From assembly GCF_010672525.1 (NCBI RefSeq), contig NZ_JAAHGH010000001.1, positions 259,097 to 323,096 of the forward strand: DNA of 64,000 bases. The letters run 5' to 3'. Every line of letters starts with the position of its first letter. The first letter of the stretch is position 1. Source of the stretch: Okeania sp. SIO2B3. GTDB lineage: Bacteria > Cyanobacteriota > Cyanobacteriia > Cyanobacteriales > Microcoleaceae. The notes below the pieces were generated by a model. It had not been told where the DNA came from. It was given only the letters and a program-made list of their open reading frames with translations, and did no database searches. The position numbers and the translations under genes are program-made. Below are positions 32,819-40,551 of this stretch, one piece after another.

Positions 32819-33364
32819 ATGGCAGAACTTGAACTAGACGTAGAATATCTCTCTCAGAATGATAATTGGCACAACCCAAGTGGTAGCTGCAATGTTACCG
32901 CCTTAGCAATGGTATTGAATAATCTAGGCATAGAACGGTATCCTAGATACAAAGAGTACTCTCAGTTTGAAGATGAATTATACCAATATGCTTTAGACCA
33001 TAGTTACTCAAGGCATAGCCCGTATGATTTGAGGCAAATTGCGGAAAATTATGGAGCGAACGCCTCCTTCCGCTCGCAAAGCTCTATAGAAGAATTGAAA
33101 TCGTGGATGGATAAATGGAATCTACCTGTAATTATCCATGGGTACTTCACAAGCTTCGGGCACATAGTAACAGTCGTGGGATACGACGAGAACGGTCTTA
33201 TTGTGCATGATCCTTACGGTGAATGGTTTTCTACTGGATACCGTAAGGACTTGAGTGGGGCGTATTTACACTATTCGTACGAATTAATCAAGCGGACTTG
33301 CCTCCCAGATGGGTTTCTTTGGTGTCATTTTGTCCGGAATCTTAAAGATGATAAAAAGAGCTGA
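32819..33364 (+). CDS. C39-like cysteine peptidase domain protein (module B)
   Basis: 181 aa from ATG 32819; an upstream TTG at 32801 would add six residues. The catalytic pattern is the same as in the module A copy: EYLSQNDNW before the nucleophile, Cys in SCNVTALAM, His in GHIVTVVGYDE, Asp in VHDPYGEW. No signal peptide. It lies 41 bp before the 236-aa gene; the order is swapped compared with module A. Probably a wall-active or maturation peptidase. Confidence 0.7.
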   Translation: MAELELDVEYLSQNDNWHNPSGSCNVTALAMVLNNLGIERYPRYKEYSQFEDELYQYALDHSYSRHSPYDLRQIAENYGANASFRSQSSIEELKSWMDKWNLPVIIHGYFTSFGHIVTVVGYDENGLIVHDPYGEWFSTGYRKDLSGAYLHYSYELIKRTCLPDGFLWCHFVRNLKDDKKS

Positions 33365-33405
33365 AATTTGCGCTATAATGAGGAGAAATAGGACATACCA
33401 AAACA

Positions 33406-34116
33406 ATGCCGGGCAAAATTCAATTAACTAGACATGAAGAAACGATCGCGATGCTTCATAAGATCGCGATCGGTCAACAAAAACTTGTTGATGTTCTCTC
33501 GGGAGAAGGAAACACGGTACAGGTGAGTGTCAAAGAGTTGGCAACTCCCGCGGAGGAAGTAAGCCAACTCTTGGTTGGATCTACTGAAATGAAATTCTTC
33601 TACGGGCAGGACGGAAGTCCATACCCGGATGAGTTACAACCTCTAGTAGAGCCGTTAAAAAATACCTTCAATTATGAACAAGTCCGAGTAGGCAGTGACC
33701 TATTCTATATCGAAGGGGAATACGAAGCTATGAATATTGCACAGCTCCCTACGACCGTATTGGACGACTATAACTCAAATAATGGTACCTCTTACACGGC
33801 TAAAAGCAAGACAGAGGAATATCTGCGAATCCCCCTAATGAGGTTTGCCGGCTCAAGGAAACGTCTCGATAGCGACTTAGATCATTTATGGGTAAATACT
33901 CAAAATGGAGATGAAATAGACTGGCTAGAACCGCTTGACGCATTCTCTCTTCCTAGCAGTGACCTCATTAAGTTAAGGTACGACGAGGAAGATGGTCGTT
34001 ATCCAGTTTTGTTCGGAGATAATTTGACTTGGAACGTCAAGATTAAATTCTCTGGGCTTATCAAGGCATATATGCCAGAAGAAATGGTCGACCAAGACAT
34101 TGCCCAAAATATTTAA
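33406..34116 (+). CDS. Module B homologue of the 219-aa module A protein
   Basis: 236 aa from ATG 33406. N-terminal helix (ETIAMLHKIAIGQQKLVDVL) and beta body with TEMKFFYG, YPDELQPL, LDDYNSNNGTSY and LTWNVKIKF, all matched in 5602-6261. The clear homology between the two proteins, with low identity outside these blocks, indicates an old duplication or two separate captures. A 32-bp palindrome follows. Function unknown, probably a particle component. Confidence 0.65.
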   Translation: MPGKIQLTRHEETIAMLHKIAIGQQKLVDVLSGEGNTVQVSVKELATPAEEVSQLLVGSTEMKFFYGQDGSPYPDELQPLVEPLKNTFNYEQVRVGSDLFYIEGEYEAMNIAQLPTTVLDDYNSNNGTSYTAKSKTEEYLRIPLMRFAGSRKRLDSDLDHLWVNTQNGDEIDWLEPLDAFSLPSSDLIKLRYDEEDGRYPVLFGDNLTWNVKIKFSGLIKAYMPEEMVDQDIAQNI

Positions 34117-34123
34117 TAATATT

Positions 34124-34155
34124 TACTTTACCCCAGAAATTTCTGGGGTAAAGTA
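34124..34155. terminator. 32-bp perfect palindrome between convergent genes
   Basis: TACTTTACCCCAGAAA is followed directly by its inverse TTTCTGGGGTAAAGTA. Placed between the end of module B and the end of the integrase gene, it most likely ends transcription from both sides. An attachment-site role is an alternative because of the integrase next to it. Confidence 0.6.
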
Positions 34156-34236
34156 TGTTAACGCTCTTGAGTGTTGGCAGTGTTATAAATTTCTCGTCAA
34201 CACCGTTACGTCACCTTTTTGATGGGAGAAACGAAT

Positions 34237-35595
34237 TTATAGTTGATAAATGATTTTTAGAATATCCCGATCAAAATCCAAGCCTTGGGCTTCGAGCCTT
34301 TCCAAGGCCAACTCATAACTCAAAGGTTGCTTGCTGTGATTCATTAGTAAATCGATCTCAGTTTTTAAATTTTTTCTTGATTTATAAACCCGATCGTTTA
34401 CAGCGACAGAATGCCCCAGTATCCTTGCCCTTATCTCTTGAGGTATCCCATATTTCTCTCCTAATTGATTGGCTAAATGTCTAAAAGCATACGCCTGGCT
34501 TACTGGGCAATCCATTCTCTTAAGGGACTGAGAAAAGCGATCGCTGAAGCCTCTCACTATCACTTCAGGTTTATTTGAATTAGGTTCATAAATAGGCAGA
34601 CAAACGTCCTTTAAATGTAATTCATCCCAAATACCTTTATCTGTAACCATCGGACGAGATATCCTTTGTCCAGTCTTGGTCGATGCTCCGAAGTATGTAA
34701 ACTCGCCAACAACCAATAACATATCTTTGTTGTTAACGTCAGTGATAGCAGGTATTGTCGCATCATCTTTCGCCCAAGGAACTTCCAGATTTTCTACTGC
34801 TGCTATTTCGCTCGGACGCAATCCATACATCACACACATCGCAGATACCCATAGCCATCCCCTCCTCCTCTCTGCCACATCTGTAGGTAAAGATGACAGC
34901 TCTCGGGAACGAAGCTGATGCCATGAATGAAAATCGTCCCAGCTACAACTCTGCTTTTCTGAGAATATTGTTTGTTTGGGGTTAATTTCATCCAGGGTCT
35001 TAATTAAGCTTGCATTCCCAGAGCGACTAGCGACATCCTTAAGGAAATAATAAGCGTCTCTAAAAGATTTCGTCCCCTGTTCCCAGGAGAACAATACTTT
35101 TTGAATTCCATTCCAGTCAGGATAAACATCTCGCTTAGAAATTTTTTTAAAATAATACTCCTTAGTTCTTTTGAATGAATTTTGGTCGCTTAAATTGTTG
35201 CGATCGCGTTTCCTCCCTGTATTTTTGTGAAACCCATTAAAGTAATTCTCTTCTATTTCTTGGAATATCTGCTCATAAGTCTTTAAGTCGTTCTCGATCT
35301 CGCTTATCTCAAGGATTTCTTTATCGTACCAATCCCAGAAATCACTAGCTAGCAAGAAAGTTTTCAGTGCATCAGCCACTTTTTTGGCCTTGCTGACCGC
35401 AATAATAATACCTTCTTCAGTGAATTGAGTATTGCAAGCCTTACTACTGCGTTTTCCACTATCTGGGAATACAAATTGGAGTAACAAATATTTATTACCT
35501 TGCAATTTCAAGGATACCCCTTTTGGACATTCTTTCTTTTTCCGGTGGAAAAAGGCCAATAAGTCTTCAAAACTTGTATATTGATTTTTACTCAT
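34237..35595 (-). CDS. Tyrosine recombinase/integrase
   Basis: 452 aa from ATG 35595. The C-terminal catalytic domain shows the first Arg in MYGLRPSEIAAVE (about residue 255), a likely beta Lys in FGASTKTGQRISRP, the second Arg in AYAFRHLANQLG (box HxxR has Tyr in place of His), the LGHS motif, and the nucleophile Tyr in NDRVYKSR. The N-terminal 180 residues look like an arm-binding and core-binding part. It lies at the right edge of the accessory region, beside rsmA, and is the likely enzyme for integration of the element. Confidence 0.85.
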   Translation of the reverse strand: MSKNQYTSFEDLLAFFHRKKKECPKGVSLKLQGNKYLLLQFVFPDSGKRSSKACNTQFTEEGIIIAVSKAKKVADALKTFLLASDFWDWYDKEILEISEIENDLKTYEQIFQEIEENYFNGFHKNTGRKRDRNNLSDQNSFKRTKEYYFKKISKRDVYPDWNGIQKVLFSWEQGTKSFRDAYYFLKDVASRSGNASLIKTLDEINPKQTIFSEKQSCSWDDFHSWHQLRSRELSSLPTDVAERRRGWLWVSAMCVMYGLRPSEIAAVENLEVPWAKDDATIPAITDVNNKDMLLVVGEFTYFGASTKTGQRISRPMVTDKGIWDELHLKDVCLPIYEPNSNKPEVIVRGFSDRFSQSLKRMDCPVSQAYAFRHLANQLGEKYGIPQEIRARILGHSVAVNDRVYKSRKNLKTEIDLLMNHSKQPLSYELALERLEAQGLDFDRDILKIIYQL

Positions 35596-35633
35596 TTTTT
35601 ACTCACCCGGCTTTATTTTGAGTAAGTAAAATC
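35580..35633. promoter_or_regulatory. Inverted repeats at the integrase start
   Basis: TTGATTTTTACTCA (including the start codon region) is mirrored by TGAGTAAGTAAAATCAA 25 bp away; TTTTTTACTCA occurs once more between them. This suits an autoregulatory site or a recombinase arm site. The rest of 35634-35818 holds no gene. Confidence 0.45.
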
Positions 35634-35818
35634 AACGCTATATCGTAATTACAGGTCTGTCCTCCGCTTCGAGTCCCATCGTTCGCCCTTTGTCAAGTTA
35701 TGGAGTCTTAAGCATCCAAACCTAGAAGGATGATTCGTTGGCGACTTTTACTCATAATTTACCAAAAAATTGGGGTATGTGCCTCGCCCTTAACGAAGAA
35801 AGTGTTGCTTAAGTTTTG

Positions 35819-36637
35819 CTACAACTCTTCTATACTATTTGCTAGTGCTATCCACTCCTGCACACTTAAATCTTCTGCACGGACTTGAGGATTTACTTTT
35901 AACTTTTCTAATAATGGGAAGAGGCGATCGCGTTCAATAACTGCCTTAAGATTATTTCTTAACATTTTCCGTTTACTAGCAAAACCTAATTTAACTAACA
36001 TTTCCATTTGTTTAGGATTATTTGCCTGGGGTTCTATTAATTGAGGGCGTAGTCTTACTACTGCTGAATCAACTTTTGGTGGAGGATAAAATGCCTTGGC
36101 AGGTACATCACAAATAAATTCACAATTTGCTAAATATTGGATTTTTACTGATAGGGAACTATAAGCTTTTGAGTCTGGTTGAGCGCAAATTCTATCTGCT
36201 ACTTCTTTTTGTAATAATAAGACGATTAAATCATAAGTATTAGCCACAGGTTGGGCAATTGTTCCTAAGAGTTTTTCAAGAATCGGACCGGTAATATTAT
36301 AAGGTATATTCGCCACAACTTTATTGGGATTTTGGAAAGTAGGAAATTGTGCTAAATTTGTTTCTAAATCTAGGGATAAAATATCTCCTTGTAACAATAA
36401 AAAATTTTCTACTCCGCCAATTTTTTTGACTAATTTCTGACATAAATCTCTGTCAATTTCGACTGCAACAACTGACTCTGCTAGAGGCAATAAACGATGA
36501 GTTAGAATACCTGTACCTGGTCCAATTTCTAAGACGCGATCGCTATCTGATAATTCAGCAGCTTGAACAATTTTATTAAGTGCTTTTTCACTCCTCAACC
36601 AATGTTGAGCAAATCTTTTTCGGGGTTGAATAGTCAT
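35819..36637 (-). CDS. rsmA: 16S rRNA dimethyladenosine transferase RsmA/KsgA
   Basis: 272 aa from ATG 36637, full family length. SAM-binding motif LEIGPGTGILTHRLL (about residue 36), acidic end VVAVEIDRDL, catalytic NIPYNITGPIL (about 108), and FYPPPKVDSAVVRL (about 180). It dimethylates the two adjacent adenines in the 3' hairpin of 16S rRNA during 30S assembly. First clear core gene of the chromosome to the right of the element. Confidence 0.97.
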   Translation of the reverse strand: MTIQPRKRFAQHWLRSEKALNKIVQAAELSDSDRVLEIGPGTGILTHRLLPLAESVVAVEIDRDLCQKLVKKIGGVENFLLLQGDILSLDLETNLAQFPTFQNPNKVVANIPYNITGPILEKLLGTIAQPVANTYDLIVLLLQKEVADRICAQPDSKAYSSLSVKIQYLANCEFICDVPAKAFYPPPKVDSAVVRLRPQLIEPQANNPKQMEMLVKLGFASKRKMLRNNLKAVIERDRLFPLLEKLKVNPQVRAEDLSVQEWIALANSIEEL

Positions 36638-37282
36638 GTTGGTTGTTGTTAAAATTATATAGCAGGAAGAAGGGGCAAGAATAAAGTAGGAAATTCTACA
36701 AAAAAATTGATAATTTGAAGGAGAATATTTTCTGTTATCCTCTGATTATCTGACAAATAGTTTGGGAGTTTTTCAAATGTTTTATTTGCTGATTTACGAT
36801 AATTTTATCTTGGTAAAATCTTTACTAGACTTATAAATTTATAAATAGACTTAGATATGAATAGGAGACTAGCTTCAAAATAATTAAGAATTAAGAATTA
36901 AGAATTAAGAATTAAGAATTCGGTAATATTAATCATAAATTCTGTCATGTAATATATAGGAGTTCTCATACTCGTCAGGTACGCGCATTATGCCTTCATA
37001 AATACGGTAAGTTTTAACGCTTACTACTTATAGTAATCCACGCATAGGTTGTAAGATTTTACCGTAGGGGGTTGGTCTCCAAATCCCTTGGCGCTTAGGT
37101 TTGGAGACCAAACCCCTAGAGTTTTTTCTCACGAATGATTTCTTATGGCTATACTTCAGGTATAATAAACGTTGTATATAAATATAGTCATATATAGTTA
37201 GATATAGTCTTTAGAAATTTGGGCGACTATTGACATAATCTAACTTTGTCGGTAATAATAGAAAATTAAAGAGTCTCAAGAG
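36638..37282. other. Intergenic region with 7-bp tandem repeat
   Basis: No gene supported. At 36882-36919 the heptamer AATTAAG is repeated about five times. GTTTGGAGACCAAACCCC with an inverted partner occurs near 37065-37112 (a stem around GGTTTGG). A palindromic octamer run (ACTGATAA three times) begins at about 37325, just to the right, inside the decayed gene. Confidence 0.6.
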
Positions 37283-37652
37283 TCAGTGATCTGAGTTCAA
37301 TAGGGTGAAATTCCTGGACTGACAACTGATAACTGATAACTGATAACTGAAATGACACGCTACCTCTAGACACATAAGAACATAAGTCCAAGCCTCTGTA
37401 TTATAACCAAGTAGAAATCGAATCAGGGAGATAATCAAAAAAGAGGAAAAGAAAAAGTAGTCCCAAATGTCTTTGACCATGGGATAGAGGAGCCAGTGCG
37501 CCCTTGCGGGTCCCCCGACTTGAAGCAACTGGCGTGGTGTTGTAGTGCCTCCTCCGGAGGAGCTGCGCTAACACGAGCGTCAGGGTAACACCTGCAAAAT
37601 AAGGATCAGTATCTATAGAAGCACCAAAAACATCTATTTTCATAATAGACAT
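37283..37652 (-). pseudogene. Small membrane-protein gene interrupted by a repeat insertion
   Basis: From 37652 one frame reads MKIDVFGASIDTDPYFAGVT and LTLV, which is protein-like, then enters repeat DNA (LLRRRHYNTTPVASSRGTRK). A second frame beyond the repeat, ending near 37283, reads PMVKDIWDYFFFSSFLIISL and LGYNTEAWTYVLMCLEV, again protein-like with one membrane span. The repeat between them contains CCTCCTCCGGAGGAGCTGCG, also found at 58415-58440. So an intact small membrane protein was probably split by this insertion. The original family is not known to me. Confidence 0.45.
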
Positions 37653-37882
37653 TTCCAGAATTTTGTATTGAATAACAACTTTACAGGAGATTATAGTAAA
37701 TTCTCAAAATCTTCAAAGTTTCCTAAGTATTATTTAGATGCAGGGGTATTAATAGCATTTTAAAAAAATAATTTTACCAATAATTAAAGACGATAAAAAG
37801 ACTTTACAGGAGATGTCAATTTGACTAATTAAGATAAGTGATGAACCGTGCCTTTTCTTGCCTTATGCATTCTGTCTTCCCG

Positions 37883-39229
37883 CTACATTTCAGTAAAATG
37901 TTTATACAATAAATGATGGATAAATTGATAGCGATCGCCTACTCTTTGCAATAATAAACGACTCGCAGCATAATTGAGAAAACGACGATAATTCCAGGGA
38001 ATATGTCCATTAAAAAATAGAATAATCCGCAGCACAAAATTTTTTAGTCCGGGCAAACCAAAAAACATCCCAATAATTACACCTCCAATAGAACCACTAA
38101 TTAAACCTTGGTATAAATCGAAAACCAAGGTAAAAATAAACCCAAAAATAAACCCCCAAAATAACACACTAATCAAATTAACAATTAACTGATATGCCTG
38201 TAACTCGCCGTTAGAATCTAACCAAGCTGGCCGTAGTTTTTCTATTGTAAATTCCTGACTGTTATCTGCGGCCATTCGTTGTGCTAGCCATGCTAACCAT
38301 CGTCTTGTCTGTTCCGGCAGTGGTTCTCGGCCTTTAGAATACCAATTATAGTTATTATCTCGCCCTAATTGACGACGAATATAAGCATTTAATAAATATT
38401 TTTCTCTTCCCTTTTGAGAAGTAATTCTTCTCCAAGCAGCAATTAAAATTTCCTCATAAGCTAAGGTCATCATACTTAACATTAATGGTATTTCAGCTAA
38501 GTTTAATAACTCTGGTTCATCCTGAAGATAATGCCAAAGTTCTCTACTACTAGCTGCTAATAAATAATCTTGAATCTGACCTGTGGTTAAAGGCTGTAAT
38601 AATACAGCAGCATTTAATTTAAACTTAGTCCGACAATTTTTATAAGCGGTAAAACTACTGCAAATAACTAAGTCCTTTGGTTGCAAATATACTGATAATT
38701 TATTAATTTCTTCTAAGCAACTTTTAGATAATTCTGGAGATACTCGATCAAATCCATCTATTAGAAGTGACAATTGTTGATTTTCTAACCAATCTCTAAT
38801 GACCTTTTTGGGTATCTTGTACTTAAATTTAATTTGATTAACTAACCAATCTAAAATATCCTGATTTTTATTTTGCCATGCCGAAAGGTCTAATAATACT
38901 GGGATTGATGTTTGTGGTTCTTTTTCCGCCCGAATTACTAGCTTTCTAGCTAATTCTAGTAAAGTTGTAGTTTTTCCACCCCCAGGATTTCCTAATATAA
39001 GTAATTTTCCTTTCATTCTGTCAAAAACTTGGATAATACTTATTTTTTCTGGTAGTTGAAAACTAGGGCGCTTTCCTACTTTTACTTCTATATCCCAAGA
39101 ACGTTTTAACTGTTGGGGGGGTCGCTGACGAACAAGATTAACTATCACTGCATGGTGTAGAGACTGCGATCGCAGTTGCAGAACTTCTCTTTTAACTGTA
39201 TTTAATAGTTTATCGCGATTTCTTTGCAC
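37883..39229 (-). CDS. NACHT-domain NTPase with C-terminal membrane segments
   Basis: 448 aa from ATG 39229. Walker A LILGNPGGGKTTTLLELA (about residue 75) and Walker B LSLLIDGFDRV (about 150) identify a NACHT STAND ATPase; the second acidic residue of the usual LDGLDEV box is Arg here. Residues about 345-400 contain two or three hydrophobic spans (LISVLFWGFIFGFIFTLVFD, IGGVIIGMFFGLPGL), and the end has the common FIHHLLYKHF box. The short N-terminus holds no effector domain. NACHT proteins in bacteria sense infection or signals; a role in defence or signalling here is inferred from family alone. Confidence 0.8.
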   Translation of the reverse strand: MQRNRDKLLNTVKREVLQLRSQSLHHAVIVNLVRQRPPQQLKRSWDIEVKVGKRPSFQLPEKISIIQVFDRMKGKLLILGNPGGGKTTTLLELARKLVIRAEKEPQTSIPVLLDLSAWQNKNQDILDWLVNQIKFKYKIPKKVIRDWLENQQLSLLIDGFDRVSPELSKSCLEEINKLSVYLQPKDLVICSSFTAYKNCRTKFKLNAAVLLQPLTTGQIQDYLLAASSRELWHYLQDEPELLNLAEIPLMLSMMTLAYEEILIAAWRRITSQKGREKYLLNAYIRRQLGRDNNYNWYSKGREPLPEQTRRWLAWLAQRMAADNSQEFTIEKLRPAWLDSNGELQAYQLIVNLISVLFWGFIFGFIFTLVFDLYQGLISGSIGGVIIGMFFGLPGLKNFVLRIILFFNGHIPWNYRRFLNYAASRLLLQRVGDRYQFIHHLLYKHFTEM

Positions 39230-39663
39230 CTTCGTATATTTCTATTGTTAGATGATTGAGTTAGCTGTTATATAAGCATTTAGCTATCAGCAGTCAGCTA
39301 TTCCTTTCCTTCGGAATGCTACGCAAACAGCAATTAGTAATGAATAATTACTTCTAAGGTTTTGTCCTCAGGCCCATAGCAGTAACTTTTTATTATTTTT
39401 CAATTTCAAAGGTTGTTTTTACCTTTCCCAAAATTAATAGCTGAAGTCCGCAGTTCCGACCTAGGAGGCTAACTAATAGCTGATGGCTGTTAGCTCCGCA
39501 TTCCACAGGAAATGCTTACCCTGTTATTTTGATTTAACTATATTTATAGTTAAAATATTAACAGCATATATCAGTCTTAATAGGTAATAGTGATACTTGT
39601 GATCAAAATGCAAATTAGCCAATAAAGTGAACATAAAATCTAGTGTATAAAGGGTGAAAAATT
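39230..39663. other. Intergenic region with repeat scraps
   Basis: No gene supported. It holds GGAATGCTACGCAAACAGC (39316-39334), similar to GGAGATGCTACGCAAACAG at about 54278, and a TAGCTGATGGCTG repeat. The AT-rich end near 39540-39660 probably carries the promoter of the SH3 gene. Confidence 0.5.
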
Positions 39664-40443
39664 ATGTCATTCAACATAGGACAACTAATCGTTACAGGAA
39701 TAACTGGCCTTGCTAGTGCTACCTCTGTTGCTTATTTCACAATTCAGTCTGATTCGTCACAATTTACTACTAATTCTTTACAGACACAAAAATTGGATAG
39801 CAACCTAGTTTCACTGGCTCCTAAACATCAACTAAAATCTTCATATTCAACTCCTAATTCCTCAGATTTAGTTAGTCAAAATTCTAGTCCCGTTGTGATT
39901 ACACCATCAACATCGGGATGTAAAGTTAGTATGGCCATAGTAGATGATCCTGAACCACCTCTAAATGTTCGTAACAGTCCAGAAGTTAGAGAAGGCAATA
40001 AAGTTGCTCAACTTAACAATAATACCTTTGTTTCTGTCGCAGATGAAAAATCTGGCTGGCTACAAATTACCGATCCAGTTATAGGTTGGGTTGCCAAGAA
40101 CCGGACTCGTAGTACTTGTCAGAGAGTAGATAAGACTATTACTTTTTCTCCAGAAAGTGACACAGCTATTGTTAGAGGGGAGATGATTGGTACTGGTAAT
40201 CATAATTATCGGGTCAGGATGATCCAGGGTCAGACCATGACTATCAAAAATTTTGGGGATGTATTTCCGGCAATTATTAGTCCTGATGGCCAACTTATGG
40301 CAAGGGAACCTAATATTAAAGGTAATGAAAATGAATGGACAGATACTGTGCCTATTAGTGGAGTATATACTTTAGAATTAGATTCTAATTTCCGTGGATT
40401 TGAATATGAATTTTTAGTAGAAATTAAAGAAAATAGGAAATAG
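39664..40443 (+). CDS. Exported protein with bacterial SH3 domain
   Basis: 259 aa from ATG 39664. The first 30 residues form a hydrophobic export signal or anchor (LIVTGITGLASATSVAYF). A Ser/Thr/Asn-rich linker runs to about residue 85. Residues 88-155 are an SH3b domain (PLNVRNSPEVREGNKVAQL, then SGWLQITDPVIGWVAKN). The C-terminal 95 residues are a beta domain like the PPC type (VYTLELDSN near the end). It likely works outside the cytoplasmic membrane, binding peptidoglycan or protein. It is followed at once by GGGAATAG microsatellite DNA. Confidence 0.7.
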   Translation: MSFNIGQLIVTGITGLASATSVAYFTIQSDSSQFTTNSLQTQKLDSNLVSLAPKHQLKSSYSTPNSSDLVSQNSSPVVITPSTSGCKVSMAIVDDPEPPLNVRNSPEVREGNKVAQLNNNTFVSVADEKSGWLQITDPVIGWVAKNRTRSTCQRVDKTITFSPESDTAIVRGEMIGTGNHNYRVRMIQGQTMTIKNFGDVFPAIISPDGQLMAREPNIKGNENEWTDTVPISGVYTLELDSNFRGFEYEFLVEIKENRK

Positions 40444-40470
40444 GGAATAGGGAATAGGGAATAGGGAATA
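40443..40470. repeat. GGGAATAG short tandem repeat
   Basis: Octamer GGGAATAG in about three and a half copies, starting at the last base of the stop codon of the SH3 gene. Typical cyanobacterial short tandem repeat. Confidence 0.75.
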
Positions 40471-40551
40471 GAAATAGGGATTTGTAGCAAACATTTATCA
40501 AACTGCTGTAATAATTATTGTTGTAGTGGAGTTCGCGTAATGGTGAAGATA

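Noticed and set aside
35650-35690. TTCGAGTCCC resembling a tRNA T-loop beside the integrase, as an attachment site
   Set aside because: The flanking bases do not pair as a T-stem and there is no anticodon arm upstream.
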